Part shown: positions 33,262 through 44,275 of the stretch, piece after piece
How the letters are laid out: each line of letters opens with the position of its first letter
Position numbering within the stretch: the first letter of the stretch is position 1
Assembly: GCA_025201805.1 (NCBI GenBank)
Contig: MU619251.1
Coordinates: 133,224 to 183,484, forward strand
DNA: 50,261 nt
DNA from: Parasitella parasitica
Taxonomy: Eukaryota; Mucoromycota; Mucoromycetes; Mucorales; Mucoraceae
Reading direction: 5' to 3'
Program-made: the position numbers and the translations under genes
The notes under the pieces: model-generated
Database searches by the model: none
What the model saw: only the letters and a program-made list of their open reading frames with translations
What the model was told of the DNA's origin: nothing

Positions 33262-34169
33262 ATGTCTTGCACCAAGGAAGCAGTATCTGAAGCCGACACA
33301 CTCTGCATTAGCAGCGATCCTCATCACCCTGCAAACTTGATTCCCGAATTATGTCGTTTGTTCTATCAATTAGGATGGGTTACAGGCACCGGAGGTGGTA
33401 TCAGTATTAGAAAAGAGTAAGGACTTGGATTTTTTCGGCCCTAGGCCACAACGACTTATATAAATCTCTAGTGATCATGTCTATATTGCTCCCTCAGGCG
33501 TACAAAAAGAAAGAATGGAAGCTAGTCATATATTTGTCATGAACTATCATGATCGTAGTTTGTTGAGAAAGCCTTTGGTCTTGAAGCCATCTGCATGCAC
33601 GCCTTTGTTTTACAATGCGTACACTATGCGTCAAGCTGGCGCCTGTATTCACACTCATTCGCAAAATGCTGTCATGGCAACATTGTTGTACCCGGGGGAA
33701 ACATTTGAAATCTCTCATCAAGAGATGATCAAGGGCATTCGTATTGGATCAAGCAAGAATAATCTACGCTATTTTGACAAGTTGGTCGTTCCTATTGTTG
33801 AGAATACACCCGAGGAAGAAAATTTAACTGATAGAATGGCTGCTGTAAGTTTGCTCATAGTATACACCAAGGGGAATTTCCCCTTTTTTTTTCTCCAACT
33901 CATTCCACAAAATAGGCCATGGAAAAATATCCTGATACAAATGCTGTTCTTGTGCGTCGACACGGTGTTTATGTTTGGGGCGGTAAGTTTTTATTCTCAT
34001 CTGTATGTATATATGGTTATTTATATATTTTTCCTACATTGCAGAATCTTGGGAGAAGGCAAAGACAATGACCGAATGCTATGATTATCTGTTTGAAATT
34101 GCTGTCAAAATGAAGGCTATTGGTATTGATCCTGCGGTGAAACCTGCCAGTGAACCTGATTATGAATAA
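33262..34169 (+). CDS. MDE1: Methylthioribulose-1-phosphate dehydratase (MtnB/Mde1/APIP)
   Basis: A class II aldolase-fold enzyme of the methionine salvage pathway in the cytosol. Four exons (33262-33416, 33472-33844, 33916-33982, 34045-34169) give 239 residues. Motifs are [28 protein letters not shown], the zinc-ligand pair in [23 protein letters not shown], and the third histidine in RRHGVYVWG. Introns are 55, 71, 62 and phase-consistent. The start is the first ATG after a short TTG-led stretch. The gene shares a divergent CRE-containing promoter with TAF3. The family assignment is clear; other class II aldolases lack the [11 protein letters not shown] block. Confidence 0.94.
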
Positions 34170-35779
34170 ACACATATGGCTTATGATCTCTACTGGGTTG
34201 CATTATGTCTTTTATGTCCTTTGAAAAAAGCATGGATTCTCTGACGGTGGTGGTAAAACTGGTTTAATGTCCGACCACGATTCAGTTTTCCTTTTGGCAT
34301 CAAAATCTGAAAAATTGAAAATTTGTGCCACTTGTCTCATCTATTACTCAAATCCATGATAAAAATAGTATATTGTATGTATAATATTATTTGTACAGCT
34401 TTCCAATGCCCTTCTAACGGTGTATTGAAAAATCTATTATCTCGGTCGTACATTTCACAGTCTCCCAGAAACCGTTAATTCGGTTTTTGACGATAATCTC
34501 AATTTTTTAAGTGAGGGCTGCTAAAATCAATAGCGGGGTATGATACTCCAGACGTTTACACTCAAATTTCATTATACATGTCTTGTCATAATTTTTGATT
34601 TTGGGGATGAAAAAAGCTAAAAAAGAGAATCCTGAGGATTTCGCCTGGGTATACAAGGCCAAAATGGCGAAAAAATCAATGATTTTCACCCATTTGAAAA
34701 AAGTAGAATAATTGCTACCAAAAGTTACTTTGCCATCCAAAAGATGGTGTAGAGTAAATTTAAGCACGTAAAACGGCTAAAAAATATGTAAAACGGAGGG
34801 CTAAAGCCACAGTTCTTGCCCTTTCTAGGATATATAACGCGTCATTAAGCAAGCAAATGTTGTAAAGTATATGCAAAGAAGCAATGTTGCTGGTAAAAAG
34901 CACATTCTATATTGAGTGTGGATGTACCTGTCTTTTCGGTTGGCTTCAGATCTGAATATTTGGGTTCACAAGCAAAGTATGTGTAACTATTGTTACTCTA
35001 AATGACAATCGCAGATTTGATCTGTAATGTGTGCATAACGCCTAAGACACGCCAAACGACATGAAGCGTATTCTTATCAGGTGTATTAGACAGTCAGAAT
35101 AGTATGATATTGTGAATACATGCTTATCTGTATTATGTCGCTTGTTCTCTTATTTCTGCTACTTGACTAGGTTGCAGCGAGTGTGTAACATCCGATCCAA
35201 GGTTTTATTCGGGTGATTGTTTAACACAAAAACGTGGTGTGGTATCAATTACAAGTTTACCGTGGCAAGCGTGCTCGTACCATCCAAATTCTTGTTAATG
35301 CGATCAATATCTCTGATGATTGGGTCTGCTAGGCTGGAAACTGAGAAACAAAAGAGCGTATTAAGCCTACCTTCTCGTTGTGTGAACATCTGATATATAG
35401 AATAAAGCCATTGATATGATCTTTTTCTAATCATTATTATCAATATGGGTAAACGATATATATCTATGATGATACAATGCACACATTATGATACTATATA
35501 GTTTTTTTTTTAGGCCTTATTTACTAAAACAAGTGGTATTCATCTTGCTGTTACAGTGGTACAGCACTGCAAAACCAGGCCAATAAGTGCCAATTCTCTG
35601 TCCATGCATGAAAACTAATCTCGTTGCCAGTTGATCGTGCTCAATGTATTGGAAATAAACCATTCCTGTCGTAAAAAACCACCAGGTTTACAGATTTAAT
35701 AAATATCGCCTTTCTGGGATCTTTTTGTCTCTTTGCTTTGTATTCCTATTTTTTTTTTATATACATATTTATATAAGAC
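34170..35779. other. 1.6-kb region with a possible repeat element and a short reverse-strand exon-like frame
   Basis: No complete gene. From about 34400 to 34800 the texture changes (runs of AAAACGGCTAAAAAAT type) and an 86-codon reverse frame spans 34507-34767. Further on, reverse strand 35249-35345 encodes SLADPIIRDIDRINKNLDGT, then STLATVNL and stop, preceded by an acceptor-like TTTCTCAG. I recognise neither. The last 100 bp hold the pyrimidine-rich leader of the phosphate transporter. Confidence 0.4.
34507..34767 (-). other. Unassigned 86-codon frame, possibly part of a repeat
   Basis: Reads FFKWVKIIDFFAILALYTQA and KLEYHTPLLILAALT-like text at its end (CKRLEYHTPLLILAALT). There is no domain, no splice support and no promoter. 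Frames of this composition often come from transposon-derived repeats in large fungal genomes. This is a guess from texture, not a family call. Confidence 0.2.
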
Positions 35780-37563
35780 ATGGAGCATCAAAATGAACAA
35801 GTGTCGCCGCCTGTTATCCTGGGCAGTGCAAGCGACCAGACTGACTATGTTTTGACATCAAAAGAGCGCCGTCGTTTAGCATTGGAAGAAGTACATACAA
35901 CATTCCTAAACTTATGTATGTGTATATTAATAATAATGTCATATGTTAGATTGACAACGCCAAGTTTGGCTGGTTCCACGTCCGTGCTTGTATTGTATCT
36001 GGTGTAGGCTTCTTTACGGATGCCTACGATATCTTTGCCATTAATTTAGTCTCTACCATGATCGGCTATGTCTACTGGCAAGAATCAGGCAACAAGACGC
36101 CCTACAACGTTGATACAGCCATCAAGGTGTCATGCTCTGTTGGTACCGTTATTGGGCAACTTTTATTCGGGTATCTTGCCGACCATGTGGGTCGTAAACG
36201 GATGTATGGCGTAGAGCTTATGATTATCATTGTGGGAACTGTAGGTCAAACATTAGTTGGTAATGCGCCTGCCGTTTCTTTCTGGGCTGTCATCACATTC
36301 TGGCGTATCCTTGTAGGCATCGGAATCGGTGGTGATTATCCACTTTCTTCTGTTATTACAGCTGAATTCGCTACTACCAAGCACCGCGGTGCTATGATGT
36401 CTGCTGTGTTTGCCATGCAGGGCATTGGCCAAGTAACTGCTGGTATTGTTGGTTTAGTCGTAACTGCTGCTTTCAAGAGTGCCATCGAATACGACCAGGC
36501 CAATCTCGACTATGTCTGGAGAATCGTCATCGGTCTTGGCGCCATTCCAGGTGTTTGCGCTCTTTACTATCGCTTGACTATTCCTGAGACTCCTCGCTAC
36601 ACCATGGATATTGAAAACAAATTTGAAAAGGGTATTTCCGATGCCAAGGCCTTTATTGAGAAGGGAGCCTCCTCTGGTGATTATACTGAAAATACTGTTA
36701 CTGCTCATGCCGTAGTCGAAGATGGTCCTCCAAAGGCTACTTGGAAGGATTTCCGCCAACATTTCGGTCAATGGAAGCATGGTAAAGTTTTGATTGGTAC
36801 TGCTTATTCTTGGTTTGCTCTTGATGTTGCTTGGTATGGCCTCGGCTTGAATAATTCCATCATTCTTAACAATATTGGTTTCGCTGGTGGATCTGATGCA
36901 TACAAGTATGTGGATTAGGATATCTAATATAGACACCATCACTCATTCAATGTATATAGCGCCGTTTTCCGTACTTGTGTAGGTAACGTTATCATCAACT
37001 TGCTAGGATCTGTTCCCGGTTATTGGATCTCTGTGTTTACGATTGATAAAATGGGCAGAAAAACCATCCAGATAATGGGTTTTACCATGCTCACCATCAT
37101 GTTTGTCATTCTCGGCTTTGGCTACAGCGCCATCATTGAAAAATCAATTCCTCTGTTTATCGTTTTGTATACTATTACACAAATCTTCTTTAATTGGGGT
37201 CCAAATACTACGACATTTGTCGTACCTGGTGAATGCTTTCCTACTCGTTACAGATCAACTGCACACGGTATTTCCGCGGCTTCTGGTAAAATTGGCGCAA
37301 TCGTTGCGCAGGTTGGATTCGGTTTGTTAAAAGACATTGGAGGCTCAAATAAGTGGATCAATCACCTGTTGCAAATTTTTGCTTTTTTCATGCTGACTGG
37401 AATTTTCTCTTCTTTACTGATCAACGAAACCAAAGGTAAATCATTGGAAGAGCTTTCTGGAGATTATCAAGATGATGTCAGGCATGAAAGCGTTCCTATC
37501 CCTACTGCTGCTGCCTCCCAAAATAACGATAACAAGCTTGAGTCAAATAAGCTTTCGTATTAA
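35780..37563 (+). CDS. PHO84: High-affinity phosphate:H+ symporter (Pho84-like MFS)
   Basis: A plasma-membrane transporter taking up inorganic phosphate with protons. Three exons (35780-35890, 35950-36905, 36960-37563) give 556 residues. PHS-family markers are GVGFFTDAYDIFAINLV with its conserved Asp, GYLADHVGRKRMYG, the signature GIGIGGDYPLSSVITAEFA, and WRIVIGLGAIPGVCALYYRL. A central cytosolic loop follows, then FALDVAWYGLGLNNSIIL, NWGPNTTTFVVPGECFPTRY and RSTAHGISAASGKIGAI. The cytosolic tail is Ser/Asn-rich. Introns are 59 and 54 nt. The ATG follows a poly-T leader. The family is clear; whether it acts as transporter or transceptor cannot be read from sequence. Confidence 0.95.
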
Positions 37564-37943
37564 AATTCATGGAATATGTGTATCTGTATCACCATTTTAA
37601 TATTATTTACTCTCATTATTATAATAAAAAATATCCAACATAACCGATTTAATTTATGTATTTTTGCGCAACTATCAGTGTATCAAAGATATATCAATAT
37701 TTATTTACAGAGACGCATATGGGTCCCCTTTTTAAAACATCAAATGTCCCAAAATAACTGGTATATTTATACTACAGAGAAAATGCAATGTCCCCATTTG
37801 GACTGAAACAAAATAAGCCAAAAAAAAAAAAATCTCAGTGGTAAATTTGTTTGTAATCATCGTTTTTCATTTTCGCCTTTCTTTCTCCCCTTTTTATCAC
37901 AAAGAATTACAAAACATCGTCTGCAGTATTCTGTTTAAATTAA
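37564..37943. other. 380-bp intergenic region
   Basis: AT-rich 3' flank of the phosphate transporter and leader of the next gene. Short AT-driven frames only; nothing supported. Confidence 0.5.
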
Positions 37944-39183
37944 ATGACTTTAAGTCAATCATCATCCAATCCAAATTCACCGCAAAAGTCGTCGTATCCA
38001 ACTGCTTTTCAATGGCCAGTTCCTGACACAGCCTTTTGCACTGATACATCACTGAAAGAAATCATCGAAAAATACTACTCTAGCAACAATGATTTGTTAA
38101 AACATGTCTTGATAGCTAAATCAGAAGAAGACAAGGTACATGCACATAATTAACAACAATGAATATACGCAATATTAATTTTTTTTCATTGTGCCAATAA
38201 AGAAATTAGCGGCTCACGATGTTTTGAAAACTGAACAAGCACGAATTTTTCTACGTCGAATGGATATTGAATTACTCAAGGAGCAATCCAAATTGGCTCC
38301 TAAGCAACCGCCGTTATATCCTGTATATCCACAGCAATCACAAGCGTATGCTTTCTACAGCCTTGCTCCTGTACAACAACAAGTATTGGCGCGTATTACT
38401 AGTGCTTCTTCCCAGACACCAGTAGATCGACATCCTCCACCTCATACTAGTATACCAATTTCGCAACATCAGCAACAGCAAAATTACCAGCAACAGCAAC
38501 AGCAGCAACAGCAGCAACAGCAAAAGCAAAAGCAATCTCCAAAAGAATACGGCCATCCCAATTATCCTCCACCTTCTCCTGTTGTGTATCCACATTCTGC
38601 ACATCCTCTTTGTCCTCCTGATCCTAGATTGAACCCTTTTCTACCACACCCATTTCATCATCGATTATCTGTATCGTCTTCTCAGCAACCCACAACACCT
38701 ACATCTCCTGGCCATGGAAATTTAAATGATAATATCAAGTCAAGAAAAAGGAGCCATGCCTCAATCATATACGAGGAAGATAAACCGCCTCACAATAAGG
38801 TCATGGAAGCATTGAAAGCTAAAATACAGAGAGGAATTAGTTCACCACTGGCCACGACGGCTCCTAGCTCGGCTCTTGGTTCACATGCAGACAAGAGACG
38901 ACGCACCCTGCCGAAACTTCATACATCCAAAGTGCCTCCAATTTTAACACATCCACACCAACATCATCATACGCCTCCTCTTTCAACACCATCCCCCCGT
39001 TCTGCAAAGCCTGTTCTTCCACCTATAGATACCAATGTAGGTCGCCTGCCTGCAAAGAATTTACCTTCTCATCCGCCGCCTCCATTGTCACCTATGAAAA
39101 CATCAAGTCCACCTCAAGCTGCTATATCATCCATTCGTTCAAGTCATGCATACAATAATGATTCAAATTTAGATAATCCTTAA
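37944..39183 (+). CDS. PolyQ/proline-rich protein, function unknown, probably nuclear
   Basis: Two exons (37944-38135, 38203-39183; 67-nt intron) give 390 residues. The only ordered part appears to be a helical segment spanning the junction (LKEIIEKYYSSNNDLLKHVL, then AAHDVLKTEQARIFLRRMDI), likely a short coiled coil. The rest is low-complexity: a Gln tract (QQQQQQQQQQQQKQKQ), Pro/His/Ser-rich stretches, and basic clusters suited to nuclear import (SRKRSH, DKRRRTLPK). No DNA-binding domain is visible. Such composition is common in fungal transcription co-regulators; that role is inference. The intron is supported by uninterrupted frame and by the helix continuing across it. Confidence 0.72.
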
Positions 39184-39711
39184 CACCAGCATCAACACAC
39201 AAACACTTGCCATCCTTCTTTTGTCTATTCATAATTCTACTGATAATAATAAACTACTTTAACAGGATTTCCTGCCATGTCAGATCCACGTTTTTTTTTT
39301 TTTTGTGAGCCGAGGCAAAGATTGTTTATTTTCAGACAAGTTTCTATTTATCGTAGGCGATTGTAATCCCAATAAAGCAACGCTATAGACTACCTTATCA
39401 CCTTGTTTTTTATACAAAAAATGAAGTGCTGTATATACAATCTTATACCAGCATTGCAATTTGAGGATCACCACGGCTTCAGTAGTTTGGAATCTTTGAG
39501 ATATACGGTACATATAAGTGAGTTGCTTCGTGGCAAACATTTGACTGATTTATTTTAGCTCAGTGTTCTTCCTTTCATGTAGTGATTGGCTCGGTACGAA
39601 TGAATAGGTCTCGTACATATTAATTATTGAAATCAGGCAGTTTAATTTTAGCTATAGTTACTTTTGTCTTTGAAAAAAACAGGCCTTGATTCGATAGGTT
39701 TGCCTAGGCAG

Positions 39712-39723
39712 CCCCCCCCCCCC
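39712..39723. repeat. C12 homopolymer
   Basis: Twelve consecutive C in intergenic DNA. Confidence 0.85.
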
Positions 39724-40930
39724 AAAGTCCGTATTGACTACATAGCAAAGCTTAGCTAAAAAGTTCGTTCCAGTTCACAGATAGGACATGCCATCAAGAA
39801 GATCGGTTTTGGTCTCAGAATGAACGAACTAGTGTTAGTTTTGGCCTTACGTAAGCCAACAGAGACTATAAATCAACATGCATGTGCGGCAGCCCCTACT
39901 TTTTTGACAAACTCTACCATTGATCTTAGCGTTTAATACTCGAAAATGGTGAGGGTAAACTTGACTTTATCCAAATCTCAAAAGTCTTGGAATACATACC
40001 AAGTCGAAGCTTTCCATTGTCTACTTTTAGTAGAATGATGTATGCACATATTTTGCATCAAATGTTGCGATTCAATAGAGAAATTCGTTTAAAATTGAAT
40101 ACAAAGTTTCAGTGATTCTTGAACATCTTGAAATATATTTGGACTATATCAGTCCCACAGCAAATAGCTCATGGTAGCAAATAAAATGTTCCAGGTAACG
40201 TTTTTCATCTGTTTAATAGTAAAAAGGATTTGTGTATTGTTGGATGTGGGTAGAGATCTGCATGAACACAAAAAACTCAATTTTAAAACTATTGCTGCTA
40301 AAACGGGATTTAAATCTTTTCTTTTCTTTTTTCTTGCTGAATGGCCAAACTTGCCGGAAGGACATCCAGATTTTCTGTTTTCTCGTTATTTGAGATGTCT
40401 CTGAATAGTTGAAAAAAAACAAAAAAAAACAGGGTAAAATGCTATTTGTTATGCTCTATAATTTGATGTATACAAAAAAAAAATTATTATGAAAATAACA
40501 AGCTAAAATTATTTAACCAGAAAATCATTTTTTATCTCAAACTAAGTATTCCTATACTTGATTTCTTTTTTTGAAGCTTTATAATAGTTTTTATAGCTCA
40601 TACATACTTTTTCTTCACATAATGTAGATGATTTAAAAGCCGTTTTTGTGTTGAAAAACTAGATTTTCGTAAAAACTCGCTTTTTCATGAGGGGTCATGA
40701 GGGTTTTGGATGACTGAAAATTGCCAGCAAAAAAATCTGAATTTAAATATTACGCTTGCTTAATTTAACCTGAACTCATTCTACATCTATGCGAATACAC
40801 ATTCTACAACTAACAATAAGCATTTTAAATAAGCTGAAGATCCATTTACTTTTATTATTTCAATTAAAAATAACAGGTTTTTGCAATGAATAAATTATTC
40901 CTCTTTTTTTTTTCATATATGTGTCAGTGT

Positions 40931-41249
40931 AAAAAGGGCGTAGCGAAATGTTGCGTAAATGTTATGTGAAAAGAGCTAAGTAAGACTTTCTCTGAATAGA
41001 ACCAGATACAAAACTGAAGACTTTTATTGACAAAAGATATGATCTCTATTTAAACTAAATATATCCTGACCAATATTTACCCACATAACATCTGATGTAT
41101 AATGGGAAGTGTCAAATATTAATAAATGACAGCATTTCCAGGAACAGGCCTATTCTTCTATTTTACACTAAAGAAGAAGATGTGAGTAAGATTGTCTTCT
41201 CAACATCCCCGCGACCTGGTCTTGATATAATCTCTTTGAATAAGCCTAA
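40931..41249. repeat. Dispersed non-coding repeat, copy B
   Basis: Partner of copy A at 17056-17317, same strand. It begins at AAAAAGGGCG and ends at ATCTCTTTGAATAAGC in both. Copy B is longer through small insertions, for example about 30 bases before CAGCATTTCCAGGAACAGG and about 15 before CGCGACCTG. No coding frame or terminal inverted repeat was noticed. Confidence 0.85.
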
Positions 41250-41667
41250 AACCTTGCAATAGGTTCAATTACAACTTGTAGCTTATTCCTTATTTGTAAA
41301 AGAATTACCAACAATTAATATCATGATCCGTACTCTTTAATTATGATAGATATAACATATGTAGCATATGGATACAGCATTAACTTCTATTATACAGCTT
41401 CTTTTTTTTTTTGAGAATATTTACCAGCTGCACTGTACACCCAAGAAAACAAGAATCGTTTGGAATACAGAGAAAATTCGCTTTCCAACGGATCCAAAAC
41501 TAGTAAAGGAAAGTAATGCGACATAATGTATCACAGCTTATTTCTTTGTCTTGTTTGTGTAAGCGCAAATATATGCTAATGTAAATATAAAAAGGCGCTT
41601 TTGTCGCTTGACGATTGACGTTTCCTTTTTGTCTTTTGTAAACAGATAAAACCAACTTACAAGAAGA

Positions 41668-42864
41668 ATGACTATTGAAACAGAATCTTTTCCCAAGGGC
41701 TACTTTTATATCGTCTCCGAATTGAACGGCTTGGTGTTGGACACTGACATGTCTGAAGGTCCTGCAAAGGTATGTATACAATTTTCTTGGTTTAATCTAA
41801 ACCAAATGTATGAAAATCGCGCTGAGTGTATGTGAAATGAGGCTGGCACCAGGCTCGTAACGGCTCCCAAAAGAGAAGAAAAGCTTGAAAGAGACACCCA
41901 GCTCTGGATTCATCAAAATGGTACATATTTTGATGTGTTCATGTAGACACATTCTAGCATTTGATTAATTTTTTTTATTTTTTATGCTCAAATATATAAG
42001 GTTTCTTGACCAACAAGGCTGCTGGTCTTGTCATGGACATTGGAAAGGCCAAAAACTTTGGTGGTATGTCGCAAAAAGACCCACTTGTTAGTTAACGTGT
42101 TAAAACCTCTTCATAATAGACAGGCTCAAACGCCATGAGCACTTGTATGTTGATGTGATGAAGGCTGAAGACAATGTAAGTTCGTTGTAAAAGCTCGGAA
42201 CAAATACCGATTGTAACACAAACGCATACACAAACAGGCTGAGGATCAGCGCTTTGGGTACTCTACTGACGGATACATCTACACCTTATCTGATGTCGAT
42301 GAAGTCGTCGATATCCGCGGGAAAGAAATTGAAGCTGGCGCCACTATTATTCTTTACAAGAAGGCTGAGGTCCCGGAGGATGGCAAAAACCAACTTTGGA
42401 TTCTCCTACCTGCGGATCCAGCACAGATCGACTCTTCTGATGACGACGACGATGGTAGCAGCTTTGCCCGTTTGAGTGCTTGGTTTGGTAGCTGGACAGG
42501 TTGGGGCAGTCAGAAGAACGATGTTTTGAAAGATAAAGAGCTGGAAAAGGCTCACAAGAAGGTTTACGAAAAGAAAAAGAGTAATTTGACCTACGAAGTT
42601 ATCGCCGGTGCTGTAGCTGTGCAAGCTGTAAAGATGTATATGGATAAAAAAGAAGAAGACGGTGAAGACGTCCACTTCAGGGGAGCTAAAGAAGCTATTG
42701 CTGCTTACGCCGCAAAGGAAATGGTGAAGAAGTTTATGGAGAGAAGCGCCGAAGATGATGAAGACGATGATGAAGAGACCAAAGAAAAGAAGCAAAATAT
42801 CCTCCAGAAGATGGCTGAAAAAGCTGCTGTCAACTACTATGAGAGTAAAAAATGTAAAAATTAG
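41668..42864 (+). CDS. Beta-trefoil (ricin-B-like) protein with C-terminal CipC/DUF3759-like region
   Basis: Five exons (41668-41769, 41842-41920, 42001-42063, 42120-42175, 42238-42864) give 308 residues. The first half shows trefoil-like repeats, each ending in a QLW- or QRF-type block: GYFYIVSELNGLVLDTD, DTQLWIHQNGFLTNKAAGLV, VDIRGKEIEAGATIILYKKA, and NQLWILLPADP. A WFGSWTGWG linker leads to a helical half (NLTYEVIAGAVAVQAVKMYM, EAIAAYAAKEMVKKFMER) that resembles CipC/DUF3759 proteins, with acidic stretches around it. No signal peptide is seen, so it is probably cytosolic. The sugar ligand, if any, is unknown. Introns are 72, 80, 56 and 62 nt. Confidence 0.83.
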
Positions 42865-43074
42865 CCAGCTTCTTAAATGTTGAGGCATTAGCATACTAAA
42901 TAAACAGATGCTACAGTGTTATACCGTATAACCGCATATTTGTCTTTTTTGCTGCTTATGATACTATATGTAATTCTAGCGCTTATTCAAAATCAATAAC
43001 CCAATGTCAAGACTTTAAGCACCAGGGTCTTTTTTTTTTTCATTTCCCTCTTGTTACATTATTTATTCGCTAGT

Positions 43075-44016
43075 ATGGAAAAGTCGTTTGCCAGCTTATT
43101 ACGACATTCACGCCTGTCGTCCTATGACCGCACGCTTGAACAAGTGTACACAGCACCAAGAAACTTTAAAAAGATTGGCAACTGGGGTCTGAAGCGCAAC
43201 TTACCTACAGTAATTCGCACCAAAAATGTCACTATTGGAGCGCTTGACACAGGTGAACATCAGACGCCATGGGAGTCAGGCGACGGAAAAGTGCTGTTCA
43301 TCCACCGCTGGAAGGAGAACTTTCCCAATTCCAAAAAGCCTTCGCCTCGCCCTGAGGAAATTCAGCACAATGCTGCCACAATGACCCCTGCTGAATTCCA
43401 ACGTTTATTGAAGCGTTCAGACAAGTACAAAGCAAAGGAGTTTCAAGAAAAGCTCAGAAACAAAGAACTGCTGCCAGAGCAAGTGTTTGATTACCTCCAG
43501 GTCAAATTTGCAACCAATCCAAATGAATCAACGGCAGCAAATGATGGCGTTGTGGGCCCTACGTACTCGGATTATGATGTGGGTTGGGGTTATCCAGTTC
43601 AAGGTCGCATCTTGAACATGGATAGAATGGGCCATGCTGTTGGCGTCGGCGGTGTCGTGGCTTTGATGAACAAGCGCACTCACTCTGGACTTCGCAACAG
43701 CGGCGATAGGGCTGTACGCACATTCTACGTACGCAATGCAGAAATAGACCCACAAGGCAAACCCAAGGTTGAAGTGACACTTCAACCAAAGGGCTCGTCA
43801 TCATCCATCCCACTTTTAAACGACTACACGAAATATGATTCATTTGATCCAGACATGACAGTTCATGAAATGGTAGAACCCAAGAATTATCGCCTTCAGC
43901 GCCGCTCACATGGCGCTGCCATTGAGACTGACAACGTAACTCCCAATCCTGAACACACCGACCTGATGACCCGTATTTCGTGCTTATTGACTGATAGCAA
44001 AAAAAATAGACCTTAG
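43075..44016 (+). CDS. MRP51: Mitochondrial small ribosomal subunit protein MRP51
   Basis: A fungal mitoribosome small-subunit protein needed for mitochondrial translation. Single exon, 313 residues from the ATG at 43075. The N-terminus matches the family strongly: SFASLLRHSRLSSYDRTLEQ, VYTAPRNFKKIGNWGLKRNL, then a VTIGALDTGEHQTPWESG block. The middle contains GRILNMDRMGHAVGVGGVVA. A 10-T run and pyrimidine-rich leader precede the start. An upstream TTG-led extension is not needed. Confidence 0.88.
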   Translation: MEKSFASLLRHSRLSSYDRTLEQVYTAPRNFKKIGNWGLKRNLPTVIRTKNVTIGALDTGEHQTPWESGDGKVLFIHRWKENFPNSKKPSPRPEEIQHNAATMTPAEFQRLLKRSDKYKAKEFQEKLRNKELLPEQVFDYLQVKFATNPNESTAANDGVVGPTYSDYDVGWGYPVQGRILNMDRMGHAVGVGGVVALMNKRTHSGLRNSGDRAVRTFYVRNAEIDPQGKPKVEVTLQPKGSSSSIPLLNDYTKYDSFDPDMTVHEMVEPKNYRLQRRSHGAAIETDNVTPNPEHTDLMTRISCLLTDSKKNRP

Positions 44017-44275
44017 ATAGCTTTGTATTATAAAAATTAAAAAAAGAAAAAAAAAGTGTGTGCGGATACTGTCTTGTGATCATTTTGGATTAAAGCATCT
44101 CTCATTATGAGAGCATCTTGTGTTGAGGTAACAGTGTGTACATGAGAGTGCCTGTATAGACGATGAAATCAGCAAATAAACATGTCTTTTAGTTGCACTT
44201 TGTTGCACCTCTTTTGGTCTATACACTATACCTCTTGACGCAATAAAAAAAAAAAAAAACTATACCCTCCTAAAT

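Larger units (their letters stand above)
39184..41667. other. 2.5-kb gene-free region with a dispersed repeat copy
   Basis: Contains a C12 run, repeat copy B (40931-41249) and many A/T runs. Frames at 39280-39540 and 40171-40422 have no motifs. The segment 40600-40740 is unusually T/A-structured (CATGAGGGGTCATGAGGG) but has no partner in the window that I can see. Confidence 0.5.

Noticed and set aside
38338-38604. Reverse frame with poly-Leu
   Set aside because: Antisense of the CAG-type Gln tract in the polyQ protein.
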